Shown here: piece after piece, positions 7,891 to 16,357 of the stretch
How the letters are laid out: each line of letters opens with the position of its first letter
Numbering within the stretch: the first letter of the stretch is position 1
Origin: KBS-96 sp963722585
Lineage (GTDB): Bacteria; Acidobacteriota; Terriglobia; Bryobacterales; Bryobacteraceae
DNA length: 64,000 nucleotides
Assembly: GCA_963722585.1 (NCBI GenBank)
Contig: CAVRNU010000041.1
Location: forward strand, 1-64,000
Reading direction: 5' to 3'
Notes under the pieces: generated by a model
Databases searched by the model: none
Told to the model about the DNA's origin: nothing
What the model saw: only the letters and a program-made list of their open reading frames with translations
Translations under genes and position numbers: made by a program

Positions 7891-9362
7891 GCATGGAAGT
7901 GAGCTGGTGTAGGGGGAGACCGGTATCAAGTTGCGATGGCTGGATTGAACTTCGGCGAAGTTGGAATATTCCAGCGCAAGATGTTGTCGAGTAAGGCGCT
8001 TCGTGCTTTTAGTCCGCCCCAGCTTTCCGAGAGATGAAGCACCAGGCGTCGGCCGGCACGACCGAGAATGGCTCCGCAGGTCAGCACTTGGGTGCGCAGC
8101 GTGGCTGGCTCTTTATAGCTAGGCAAGCCGATTGCGCGCTGGAACTCCGCCAGGAGATTGAAGACCAACAGCACGGCCCGGAAGGCAGCCTCGGTAGCGA
8201 AGAACTTCTGCAAGCAGAAGCCATCGGCTCCCAGATCGTGCTTCAGCTCGGCGATTCGATTTTCCACATCTGCGCGGTGATTGTAATCCCGCCAGACTTC
8301 CTCGGCGGCTTGCGTCTGGCTGGTTACGAAAATCCGAAACGTGTAGCCCGGCACGTCAATCAGTTTGCGACCGGCGCTAGAGCGTGATTCGCGCACACGT
8401 TCACGCACCGCGATGAAGCGCCGCTCGGTTTTCCAACCCCAGAGTTGTAAGCGGAACTCACCGATAGCGTAATTCTCATCCAGAGGCTGCCATTGCTCGA
8501 CACACTGTGCGGCGCGCTGCACCCACTTGGTCATACGCGCGACTACAATGTAGGGCAGACGGCGCTCTTCTAAAAAGCTGAGCAGTTCGTCATCGAAGAA
8601 GCCCGAATCAGCACGTACGACACGAATGGTTTGGCGCTGCTGCCACAGCGCTAGCGCTTCTTTGAGAAACTCGACTACTCCGCGCGCTGGTCCGCAGTTG
8701 CCGCTGCGTAACCAGCCATGGAGTAGGAAGTGAGCCTCGGCTAGAACGGCCAGCAAAGGATGATGACTGGGGCGGCCATGCTTGCGTGGGTTGTGTCCCT
8801 TGAGCGAGCCCTCCTGCTGTCCATAGCGCTCAAATACGGTAGAATCCAGGTCCAGGCTGTAACCTTCGTTTCGCACCGGCAAGCGCTCGATCTGCCACTC
8901 CGTGAGAGGCGCATAGAACTGATGAACTTCTCCCATTCCAAAGCGCCGAAACAGATTGCGGATCGTGTCATCGGTAGGAAAGCGCGTGATGCCGAGCAGT
9001 GCATGTAAGGCTCGATCGCCGCGCAGCCAGTTGGCGTGCACAAATCGCCTGGCTCCCACCACTACTGCCATCAGGAAAGAAATCAGTGTGGTTGCCGGAT
9101 CGATCTGATTGTGCGACCGCCAGCGAATCGGCATATGTTGTCGAATCCGCCCTACCAGATCGATCCGCTGAAGATATGCCACAAACACCACCATCCCGCC
9201 AAACGGCGTGACAGCTCGTTGCGTCTCCCGCACAATCAGCCGCTCATTCGACAACAGAGCATGCATCTCGCGAGGGATTAAATTGTCCGTTACGTGTCGT
9301 TCCATCTCCTTGTTTTCGCAAAGAGATCCTTACCTCTCGCTTAGTTAAATTCGCATTTCAGG
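7873..9362 (-). mobile_element. IS1380-family insertion sequence
   Basis: The ends are imperfect inverted repeats of 18 bases with 15 matches (CCTGAATTCCGAAATTAA at 7873-7890 against the complement of 9345-9362). A 5-base duplication ATTAT flanks the element (7868-7872 and 9363-9367). Removing the element and one ATTAT joins tat-tat to tcg-aaa in frame and restores the kinase reading frame (YYSKPSGGIW), which confirms both boundaries. It holds a single minus-strand transposase. Confidence 0.93.
7926..9305 (-). CDS. IS1380-family transposase
   Basis: This 459-residue protein shows the IS1380 DDE pattern: Asp in LDLDSTVFERYG, the family block GSLKGHNPRKHGRPSHHPLL, Asp in VRADSGFFDD and Glu in HRADVENRIAELK. 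The frame is complete and looks functional. It reads opposite to the kinase gene it interrupts. AAGGAG abuts the annotated ATG directly, so translation may begin at the next Met (residue 14) instead. Confidence 0.93.
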   Translation of the reverse strand: MERHVTDNLIPREMHALLSNERLIVRETQRAVTPFGGMVVFVAYLQRIDLVGRIRQHMPIRWRSHNQIDPATTLISFLMAVVVGARRFVHANWLRGDRALHALLGITRFPTDDTIRNLFRRFGMGEVHQFYAPLTEWQIERLPVRNEGYSLDLDSTVFERYGQQEGSLKGHNPRKHGRPSHHPLLAVLAEAHFLLHGWLRSGNCGPARGVVEFLKEALALWQQRQTIRVVRADSGFFDDELLSFLEERRLPYIVVARMTKWVQRAAQCVEQWQPLDENYAIGEFRLQLWGWKTERRFIAVRERVRESRSSAGRKLIDVPGYTFRIFVTSQTQAAEEVWRDYNHRADVENRIAELKHDLGADGFCLQKFFATEAAFRAVLLVFNLLAEFQRAIGLPSYKEPATLRTQVLTCGAILGRAGRRLVLHLSESWGGLKARSALLDNILRWNIPTSPKFNPAIAT

Positions 9363-9367
9363 ATTAT

Positions 9368-9682
9368 TCGAAACCGAGCGGCGGAATCTGGCGAATGCCG
9401 GTTTCGGGCGGACCCGCGAAGTTGATACTGAACAATCAGACCGGCAGATACTGGACACTAACCCGCGAGGGGATTTGTTTTCTGCAAATCGATGCCACGC
9501 CGCACCCGGCAATCCGGTTCCTGAACACCGCAACTGGCCGAATTTCGGAGCTGGGAAGTATCGAGAAAGATGTGGATTGGGGTTATTCGGGTCTATCCGT
9601 TTCACCGGACGAACAATGGGTGATTTACGCGCAGATGGACGACCTCGTCAGCCGCATCATGCAGGTTGAAAACTTCCGCTGA
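9368..9682 (+). pseudogene. Severed 3' end of the kinase/propeller gene
   Basis: These 104 codons plus stop (SKPSGGIWRMPVSGG and onward) continue the TolB-like propeller in the frame that stops being kinase at 7872. The fragment ends with a final blade (GLSVSPDEQWVIYAQ). It has no start signal of its own, although an internal ATG at 9395 is in frame. It is non-functional by itself and serves as proof that the IS1380 insertion is precise. It converges on the cyclase-family gene, which ends 20 bases away. Confidence 0.9.
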
Positions 9683-9702
9683 GCGCTCGTTCCACAGCTC
9701 TT

Positions 9703-10725
9703 TCAGAACACCGCAATTGGGTTCAGCGGCGATCCCGTCCCGCCCGGCATCGAAATCGGCGCGGCGGCGATCAGAAACGTCCAGCGATGGCGCTCATTCG
9801 CCGCTTTGCTCAGGGCTTCCAGATCGCAGTTATCGAAGATCGGCGTGCCCAGGGCGACCAGCATTAATTGATGAATCGGTTGATTGACGCCGGGAATGCC
9901 AGAGGGCATGACGTCGCTTGCTGCATCGCTGCCGATCATCGCTATATCCCGCTGATGCAGCCATTTCACGCAGGAGGCATACAGACCGGCGGAGTGGCTC
10001 GCCACATCCCACGGTCCTTTCGCGGCACGCCGCGCCCAGCGGCCCGTCCGGATGAAAACGACATCGCCGCTCTCGATATGCACGCCGCTCTTTTTTTCCC
10101 AGGCATCGAGGTCTTCAGGATAAATGGGGGTACTGGGCTCGAGATACGGCACGCCCCTCAACACGGGAATATCCACCAGTACGCCCCGCGTGAAAATGCC
10201 GCTCTTAAAATGGGTAATATCAAGCTCGCCCGCGCCCGAGTCTGTTATCGCGCTTTGCGGAAAGCCGTTATACAGGTGGCCGTTGAAAAACATGTGGCAC
10301 AGCGCGTCCATATGCGTCGTGCCATAGCCGTGATACGAAACCGAGTAAGTGTCGAGATCGAATTGCCCGGCGGCCGGGTGCTGCCCGGTGGCAGTCATCA
10401 CGTGGCCCCAAGGCGACGAATTGTCGATTTCCTTTTTCGTATTCGCGTCGCGCTCGAGCGAAACCGTGAAACCTTCCCTTACAAGACCAAAAGCGGCCTT
10501 GCGTTTCGCGGCAGTGATCAGGTTGACGGTGCCGATCTGATCGTTCTTGCCCCACCGGCCCCAGTTCGACAGCTCAGTCATCAGACGGTCGACATCGGCC
10601 TTCGTCAGGCTCTTCTCCTTCGCGGACGAGACGAGCGGCCGGGGCAGAGGGATTCCGGCTCTCGTCAAGACGGAAAGCGCAGCGGCTCCGAAAATCGCCG
10701 CACAGACAAAGTGCCATCGCTTCAT
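9703..10725 (-). CDS. Cyclase-family metal-dependent hydrolase, exported
   Basis: The 340-residue protein begins with a signal-peptide-like stretch (MKRWHFVCAAIFGAAALSVLT). It then shows the cyclase / kynurenine-formamidase-like family (Pfam cyclase, PF04199) with the metal-binding stretch YGTTHMDALCH, close to the family's H-x-G-T-H-x-D motif, and later GDVVFIRTGRW. Members hydrolyse amides or cyclic imides such as N-formylkynurenine using a divalent metal. The substrate here is unknown, and export argues against a housekeeping tryptophan-degradation role. Its start lies 30 bases past the end of accD on the same strand, so the two may be cotranscribed. Confidence 0.85.
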   Translation of the reverse strand: MKRWHFVCAAIFGAAALSVLTRAGIPLPRPLVSSAKEKSLTKADVDRLMTELSNWGRWGKNDQIGTVNLITAAKRKAAFGLVREGFTVSLERDANTKKEIDNSSPWGHVMTATGQHPAAGQFDLDTYSVSYHGYGTTHMDALCHMFFNGHLYNGFPQSAITDSGAGELDITHFKSGIFTRGVLVDIPVLRGVPYLEPSTPIYPEDLDAWEKKSGVHIESGDVVFIRTGRWARRAAKGPWDVASHSAGLYASCVKWLHQRDIAMIGSDAASDVMPSGIPGVNQPIHQLMLVALGTPIFDNCDLEALSKAANERHRWTFLIAAAPISMPGGTGSPLNPIAVF

Positions 10726-10755
10726 GGTGGATCTAACTTATCGCACCGCCGCTTC

Positions 10756-11607
10756 TCAACCCGCCATGAACCGAAAACTCTTATCCAGAAAGGTGCGAAG
10801 GTCTCCGCGTTTCAAGACGGAGTCGAGGAATCCATGCTCCAGCAGGAACTCGCTTCTCTGGAAGCCATCGGGAAGCTTCTGCCGGATCGTCTGTTCAATG
10901 ACGCGCGGGCCTGCAAAACCGATCAGCGCGCCGGGTTCGGCAATGTTGAGGTCGCCGAGCATAGCAAAGCTCGCGGTGACGCCTCCGGTTGTCGGATCGG
11001 TCATCACGCTGACATAAGGCAGGCCGGCATCATCCAGCTTCATCAGCGCAGCGGAGATCTTCGCGAGTTGCATCAAGCTGATAGTGCCTTCCTGCATCCT
11101 CGCGCCGCCGGATGCCGACACAATCACCAAAGGAATTTTTTCGCCAATGCATCGCTCGATGGCCCGGGTGATCTTCTCGCCCACCACGGCGCCAATCGAC
11201 CCGCCAATGAACTTCAGCTCGAGAGCGCAGATATGAACGCGGCGTCCGAGCAGGTTCCCGGTTGCCGAGATCACGGCATCCGGCAAACCGGTTGACTCGC
11301 GCATGGCTTCGAGGCGCTCCTGATAAGGCTTGGAATCCACAAACTCGAGAGGATCGGACGAAGCCAGGTTCGAATCGTGCTCTTCGTACTGGCCGTCGTC
11401 GAATAACGTCTGTAGCCGCGTAACCGCATCGATCCGGAAATGATAGCCGCACTTGGGACACACTTGAAGGTTTTCCTCAAGCGCTTTGCGCCAGATAACC
11501 TGGCTGCAGCCTTCGCACTTCAGCCACAAACCCTCAGTGCGGACGTTTTTTTCCGCATCGCCGGGTGCATTCTCAACGGACGGCTTCTGCCGCGTAAACC
11601 ACGCCAT
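10756..11607 (-). CDS. accD: Acetyl-CoA carboxylase carboxyltransferase subunit beta
   Basis: Family hallmarks are clear: an N-terminal zinc finger with CEGC and CPKCGYHF, and the carboxyltransferase core with the SASGGARMQEG and TDPTTGGVTASFA blocks. The protein transfers CO2 from carboxybiotin to acetyl-CoA, making malonyl-CoA for fatty acid synthesis, in complex with AccA, which is not in this window. I chose ATG 11607 (MAWFTRQK), the usual AccD N-terminus; an in-frame GTG at 11616 is possible. Length (283 aa) is normal. Confidence 0.96.
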   Translation of the reverse strand: MAWFTRQKPSVENAPGDAEKNVRTEGLWLKCEGCSQVIWRKALEENLQVCPKCGYHFRIDAVTRLQTLFDDGQYEEHDSNLASSDPLEFVDSKPYQERLEAMRESTGLPDAVISATGNLLGRRVHICALELKFIGGSIGAVVGEKITRAIERCIGEKIPLVIVSASGGARMQEGTISLMQLAKISAALMKLDDAGLPYVSVMTDPTTGGVTASFAMLGDLNIAEPGALIGFAGPRVIEQTIRQKLPDGFQRSEFLLEHGFLDSVLKRGDLRTFLDKSFRFMAG

Positions 11608-11784
11608 CGCAACCACGAACTAACGTAGCATGAGAAAGCTCTGCCGGCTGAGTTGGTTGCCAGCGAGATACCCTCTTTCGTCTATGATGAATATAGGATC
11701 GCTTTATCTTCGCACTCGTGGAAGTCAGCCCGCTCGACGCGAAGGGCATAATCAAGCTCGACGAGTCAGAAGCCCGACCTCTTT

Positions 11785-14700
11785 ATGGAAAAAACCAAGC
11801 AAATCCGCGAGGGATCGGATCTCGTATTGCCGTTCGGACTGGCGTTTGAAGACCTTTACAGCCGCGAGGCACTGGTCAAACTCGACTCAATCTTCCTCGA
11901 CGAATTGCGAGATGCGGCCCCGCAGCTGCACGCCTCGCTCGTGGCCGCGCGGGCGCAGCCTTCATCTCTGAGCGCTAAACAACGCTCGGAATTGATTGTC
12001 GATATCGCTCCACATCTCGAAGATTTCGTGGGCCGCCTGTTCGGCATAGAAGCCGCGCTTCGCGAGTTGCAATCGCGTCATTCCGCTCTCGCGCCACTGT
12101 ATTCGATCAAACGGCGGTTCGTGCAACGCCGTGCGCTCACCGGGTATACGGCAGAGCGAGCGAGTGAAATCGATGGGCTGGCTATCGGCGCGGAACTCGA
12201 AACTCTGATGCTCGAGGAGCTCACCGAGACAAGCTTCGCGAACCACGTCTCGCGCTGGCTCGAGTCTGAAGCCGAACACGCGCGACACATCCAGCTTGCG
12301 ATTCAATACGCGGCTTGGGCGACGCTCGCGCCCGAAGGGCAAGCGAAACATTGCCGCGGCGTGCTATTCAAGGTCCCGCACAAGCTCGATTATCACCATT
12401 TGATTCCAACCGAGCCCGCTTCGAACGATGGGCTGGTTTATCTGGAGCTCAATCACAAACATTGGCGGCATCGCGAAGGCTTTCAACTGACCGACTCGGG
12501 CACCGATCTTACGGGAGCGCTCGACCAGGCCCATTACTGCATCAAGTGCCACAACCAGGGAAAAGATAGCTGCTCGACGGGGCTAAAAGAGAAGAATGGT
12601 ACGTTCAAGTCAACCGTTTTCGGCGTTCGCCTCGCGGGCTGCCCGCTTGAAGAGAAGATCTCGGAAATGAACCTGCTGAAGGGCCAGGGCAACCCGATTG
12701 GCGCTCTTGCGGTCGTGACTATCGACAACCCCATGGCTGCGGCCACCGGGCACCGCATCTGCAACGATTGCATGAAATCGTGCATTTTCCAAAAGCAGGA
12801 TCCGGTCGATATTCCACAAGTCGAGACGCGGACGCTCAAAGACGTTCTCGAGTTGCCTTGGGGCTTCGAGATTTACTCGCTCTTGACCCGCTGGAATCCG
12901 CTAAACTTCTCGCGGCCCTACCCGCGAGCCGCAACCGGTTACAAGATTTTAGTGGTGGGCCTGGGCCCGGCTGGTTTCACGCTCGCTCATCATTTAATGA
13001 ACGATGGCCACAGCGTCGTCGCTGTTGACGGTCTGAAAATTGAGCCGCTGCCCGACGACATTTCAGGCGTGGATGCCTATGGGCGGCGCTCGCCCTTCCG
13101 GCCGCTTCGCGACGTAAGCGAAATTTACGAATGCCTCGACGAGCGCGTCATGGCCGGATTTGGCGGCGTCGCCGAGTACGGCATCACGGTCCGCTGGAAC
13201 AAGAACTTCTTGAAAATCATCCGGCTGCTCATCGAACGCCGCCGCGAATTTCATATGTTTGGCGGAGTGCGATTCGGTGGCACGCTGACGGTGGATAGCG
13301 CCTTCGAGATGGGCTTCGATCACATAGCGCTCTGCGCGGGTGCGGGCGGCCCGACCGTGATTCCGATGAAAAACGGGCTGGCGCGCGGTGTTCGCCAGGC
13401 ATCCGATTTTTTGATGGCGCTCCAGTTGACCGGAGCGGCCAAATTCGAATCGCTGGCCAATCTTCAGATCCGCATGCCCATCGTCGTGATCGGAGGCGGC
13501 TTAACGGCCATTGATACGGCTACCGAGTCCCTCGCTTACTACGTCGTTCAAGTTGAAAAATTTCTGAAGCGATACGAGCGGCTGGCAGCCGAAATCGGAG
13601 AGCGCGAAATTCAGGCGCAATTTACCGGGGAAGAAGCCGAGATCGCTTCCGAATTCCTGTCGCACGCTCGCGCTCTTCGCGCCGAACGCGAGGCTGCGGC
13701 GCATGAGGGCAGACGGCCTCAAATCATCGAGCTGTTGAACTCGTGGGGAGGCGTCACGATCGCCTACCGCCGCCGCCTCATCGATGCCCCCAGCTACACG
13801 CTCAATCATGAGGAAGTGGCCAAAGCGCTCGAAGAGGGAGTGCGTTTCGCCGAGTGCCTTGTGCCCGAGGAAGTCGAAGTCGATGCTAACGGAAGCGCAG
13901 AAGCGGTGCGCTTTTACAAGCACCGGTTCGACGACAACGAGGGGATACATTCCACAGGCGAAATACTTGAGCTTCCCGCCAGAACGATTCTGGTTGCCGC
14001 CGGTACGCAACCCAATACTGTGCTCGCGCGCGAAGACGAGCAGAATATCAAGCTCGACGGGCGCTTTTTTCAAGCGGTCGACGAGAACGGCGAGCCGGTA
14101 AAACCCGAACGAATTGCAAAGCCTGACGTGCCGTATGTCCTCATGTCGATCCGCCCCGATGGACGGGCGATCAGCTTTTTTGGCGACCTGCATCCGTCGT
14201 TCTCCGGCAACGTCGTGAAAGCGATGGCGAGCGCTAAGCAAGGTTACCCGGTCGTATCGAGAGTTCTCTCGCGCTTGGCTCCGTCTGAAACGGCTCCCGA
14301 GGCGTTGACTCACCGCCTCAACGACGAATTGCGGCCTGTCGTTAAGGATGTTGTTCGTCTGACGCCAAATATCGTCGAGATTGTCATTCGCGCTCCCATG
14401 GCCGCTCGCGCGTTCAAGCCCGGCCAGTTCTATCGTCTTCAGAATTACGAAACGCTCTCCGCCCGCACAGCGGGGACGGTACTCGCCATGGAAGGCTTGG
14501 CGCTGACAGGAGCCTCGGTAGATTTTAAAGAGGGTCTGCTTTCCACCATCGTGCTCGAGATGGGCGGCTCATCCGATCTGTGCGCGCTGTTGAAGCCCGG
14601 TGACCCGGTAATTCTCATGGGTCCCACTGGCAAGCCCACCGAAACACCCGCGCAAGAAACGGTTCTGCTGGCTGGGGGCGGTTTGGGCAACGCCGTACTC

Positions 14701-15327
14701 TTCTCCATTGGCCAGCAACTGCGCGCTTCCCACTCATGCGTCATCTATTTCGCCGGTTACAAGAAGATCGTTGACCGCTACAAAGTTGAGGAAATAGAAA
14801 AGGCCGCCGATGTTGTGATCTGGTGCTGCGATGAAGCGCCGGGATTCACGCCAGGCCGCGTTCAGGACAGCGCCTTTGTGGGCAACATCGTCGAAGCGAT
14901 GGCGGCGTACGGCCGGGGAGAGTTAGGCGAAGCCGCAATCCCGCTTAGTTCAGTAGACCGCCTGATTGTCATCGGCTCAGACGGAATGATGCGGGCCGTT
15001 CAGCAAGCGCGGCACACGGTTCTGCGGCCCTATTTGAAGCCGGACCACGAAGCGATCGGCAGCATCAATTCTCCAATGCAGTGCATGATGAAGGAGATTT
15101 GCGCCCAGTGCCTGCAATTACATAAAGACCCGATCACCGGTAAGGAAACCGTTGTCTTCTCGTGCTTCAATCAGGACCAACCGCTCGATCAGGTTGAGTT
15201 CAGCACACTTCGCTCCCGGCTTTCGCAAAACGGCGCGCAGGAGAAGCTGACAAAGCTGTGGGTCGACTACTGCCTGCGAAGCATCGGCGCGCGGGAAGCG
15301 GCTGGTCAGCCCGTGCCAAGCCTCTAA
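11785..15327 (+). CDS. Large GltD-like / PyrK-like fused flavin and Fe-S oxidoreductase
   Basis: The protein has 1180 residues. After a mostly helical N-terminal region of about 240 residues come two cysteine clusters, CIKCHNQGKDSC (about 251-262) and CNDCMKSC (about 326-333), placed as in GltD/NfnB-type Fe-S domains. Then follow a Rossmann FAD site (VVGLGPAGFTLAHHL, about 390) and an NAD(P) site (VVIGGGLTAIDTATES, about 565). The C-terminal third resembles PyrK/NfnA: a ferredoxin-reductase-like beta barrel (FKPGQFYRLQ), LLAGGGLGNAVLF at about 960, and a four-Cys motif (C-x5-C-x2-C-x17-C, from about 1099). The two halves match the subunits of NADH-dependent ferredoxin:NADP oxidoreductase in reverse order. 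The reaction is not established. It overlaps the next gene by one base. Confidence 0.75.
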   Translation: MEKTKQIREGSDLVLPFGLAFEDLYSREALVKLDSIFLDELRDAAPQLHASLVAARAQPSSLSAKQRSELIVDIAPHLEDFVGRLFGIEAALRELQSRHSALAPLYSIKRRFVQRRALTGYTAERASEIDGLAIGAELETLMLEELTETSFANHVSRWLESEAEHARHIQLAIQYAAWATLAPEGQAKHCRGVLFKVPHKLDYHHLIPTEPASNDGLVYLELNHKHWRHREGFQLTDSGTDLTGALDQAHYCIKCHNQGKDSCSTGLKEKNGTFKSTVFGVRLAGCPLEEKISEMNLLKGQGNPIGALAVVTIDNPMAAATGHRICNDCMKSCIFQKQDPVDIPQVETRTLKDVLELPWGFEIYSLLTRWNPLNFSRPYPRAATGYKILVVGLGPAGFTLAHHLMNDGHSVVAVDGLKIEPLPDDISGVDAYGRRSPFRPLRDVSEIYECLDERVMAGFGGVAEYGITVRWNKNFLKIIRLLIERRREFHMFGGVRFGGTLTVDSAFEMGFDHIALCAGAGGPTVIPMKNGLARGVRQASDFLMALQLTGAAKFESLANLQIRMPIVVIGGGLTAIDTATESLAYYVVQVEKFLKRYERLAAEIGEREIQAQFTGEEAEIASEFLSHARALRAEREAAAHEGRRPQIIELLNSWGGVTIAYRRRLIDAPSYTLNHEEVAKALEEGVRFAECLVPEEVEVDANGSAEAVRFYKHRFDDNEGIHSTGEILELPARTILVAAGTQPNTVLAREDEQNIKLDGRFFQAVDENGEPVKPERIAKPDVPYVLMSIRPDGRAISFFGDLHPSFSGNVVKAMASAKQGYPVVSRVLSRLAPSETAPEALTHRLNDELRPVVKDVVRLTPNIVEIVIRAPMAARAFKPGQFYRLQNYETLSARTAGTVLAMEGLALTGASVDFKEGLLSTIVLEMGGSSDLCALLKPGDPVILMGPTGKPTETPAQETVLLAGGGLGNAVLFSIGQQLRASHSCVIYFAGYKKIVDRYKVEEIEKAADVVIWCCDEAPGFTPGRVQDSAFVGNIVEAMAAYGRGELGEAAIPLSSVDRLIVIGSDGMMRAVQQARHTVLRPYLKPDHEAIGSINSPMQCMMKEICAQCLQLHKDPITGKETVVFSCFNQDQPLDQVEFSTLRSRLSQNGAQEKLTKLWVDYCLRSIGAREAAGQPVPSL

Positions 15328-16298
15328 TGGCTGTAATTCTCGCGGTTTTTTGTTTCGTTGTTGCAATCCTTCTCGCCGGATTTATTTATCAGACCGTTGG
15401 CAAGCTGCGCGATCGAGGCCGCTTCCCCGCACCGGGATGTCTGCTCACTATAGGCGGCCAAACTTTTCATGTTGTAGAGAAAGGCTCCGGCCCCACCGTC
15501 GTTCTTGAATCCGGCATCGCCAGTACCTCTATCGCCTGGCTCAAAGTTCAGGCCGAGCTTTCAAAATGTGCGCGCGTCATTGCATACGACAGAGCCGGGC
15601 TGGGCTGGAGCTCACGTCCTCACACACCGCGCACGCTCGAGAACGTGGTTGACGAATTGCACGCTCTGCTTCATCGCATCGAAGCGCGGCAGCCCTTTGT
15701 GTTGGTTGGTCACTCCTACGGGGGATTGGTGGTCCGTCTGTTCTCGAAGCTCCACCCGGACGAAGTTGCCGGAATCGTTCTGGTCGACCCTGTAGACGCT
15801 CGCGATTGGTATCCCATGGCCGAGTCTCAACGGCCGCGGCTTGCGCGAGGAGTCATGCTGTCCCGGCGCGGCGCTCTTCTCGCCAGAATCGGACTCGTCC
15901 GGTTCGCGCTTGCTCTGTTGATTTCAGGAAGCCGGCGTCTACCGCGTTTGATTTCGCGCTGGAGCGCCGGTCAAGGCGCTTCGGTCACGGAGCGAATTAC
16001 GGGCGAAGTCCGGAAGCTGCCGCCCGAAGTCTGGCCCATGATCTGCATGCACTGGAGCGACGAGAAATGCTTCACGGCGATGGCAGAGTACCTCGAGCGG
16101 CTTCCACTCAGCGCAAAGACCGCCGAGGAAGCTGGTTGGCCCACCGGAATCCCGATCATCGCCCTGATCGCCGCAGGCACGACCCCCAATTTCCCGGAAG
16201 GCGCTGTGCGCTGCGTCGCAACCCGCAGCGGCCACTGGATACAACTCGACGAGCCCGAGCTAGTCGTCGAAACAATCCGCGAACTGCTATCAAGATGA
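15327..16298 (+). CDS. Membrane-anchored alpha/beta hydrolase
   Basis: The ATG overlaps the previous stop by one base (TAATG), pointing to translational coupling and fixing this start over an upstream in-frame alternative at 15258. Residues 1-24 form a hydrophobic anchor (MAVILAVFCFVVAILLAGF). The alpha/beta hydrolase fold shows the oxyanion region (VVLESGIAS), AYDRAGLGWSS and the nucleophile elbow GHSYGG. The catalytic His is probably in SGHWIQLDEP near the end. Substrate unknown; family members include esterases and lipases. 323 aa. Confidence 0.85.
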   Translation: MAVILAVFCFVVAILLAGFIYQTVGKLRDRGRFPAPGCLLTIGGQTFHVVEKGSGPTVVLESGIASTSIAWLKVQAELSKCARVIAYDRAGLGWSSRPHTPRTLENVVDELHALLHRIEARQPFVLVGHSYGGLVVRLFSKLHPDEVAGIVLVDPVDARDWYPMAESQRPRLARGVMLSRRGALLARIGLVRFALALLISGSRRLPRLISRWSAGQGASVTERITGEVRKLPPEVWPMICMHWSDEKCFTAMAEYLERLPLSAKTAEEAGWPTGIPIIALIAAGTTPNFPEGAVRCVATRSGHWIQLDEPELVVETIRELLSR

Positions 16299-16314
16299 CA
16301 ATCGGCAGTGTGGT

Positions 16315-16330
16315 GCACGCTTTAGCGTGC
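16315..16330. terminator. Palindrome between convergent genes
   Basis: GCACGC-TTTA-GCGTGC forms a 6-bp stem with a 4-base loop in the 59-base gap between two converging genes. It has no strong T-run, so it may be a bidirectional terminator or a REP-like repeat. A second imperfect palindrome (TGAACT-TC-AGTTCA) follows at about 16335-16348. Confidence 0.4.
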
Positions 16331-16357
16331 AGCGTTGAACTTCAGTTCACAGTCCGC

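Noticed and set aside
9868..11295. A 475-codon plus-strand open frame
   Set aside because: It is antisense to the cyclase-family gene and accD, both recognisable, and its translation has the Arg/His/Gly-rich composition typical of GC-rich shadow frames.
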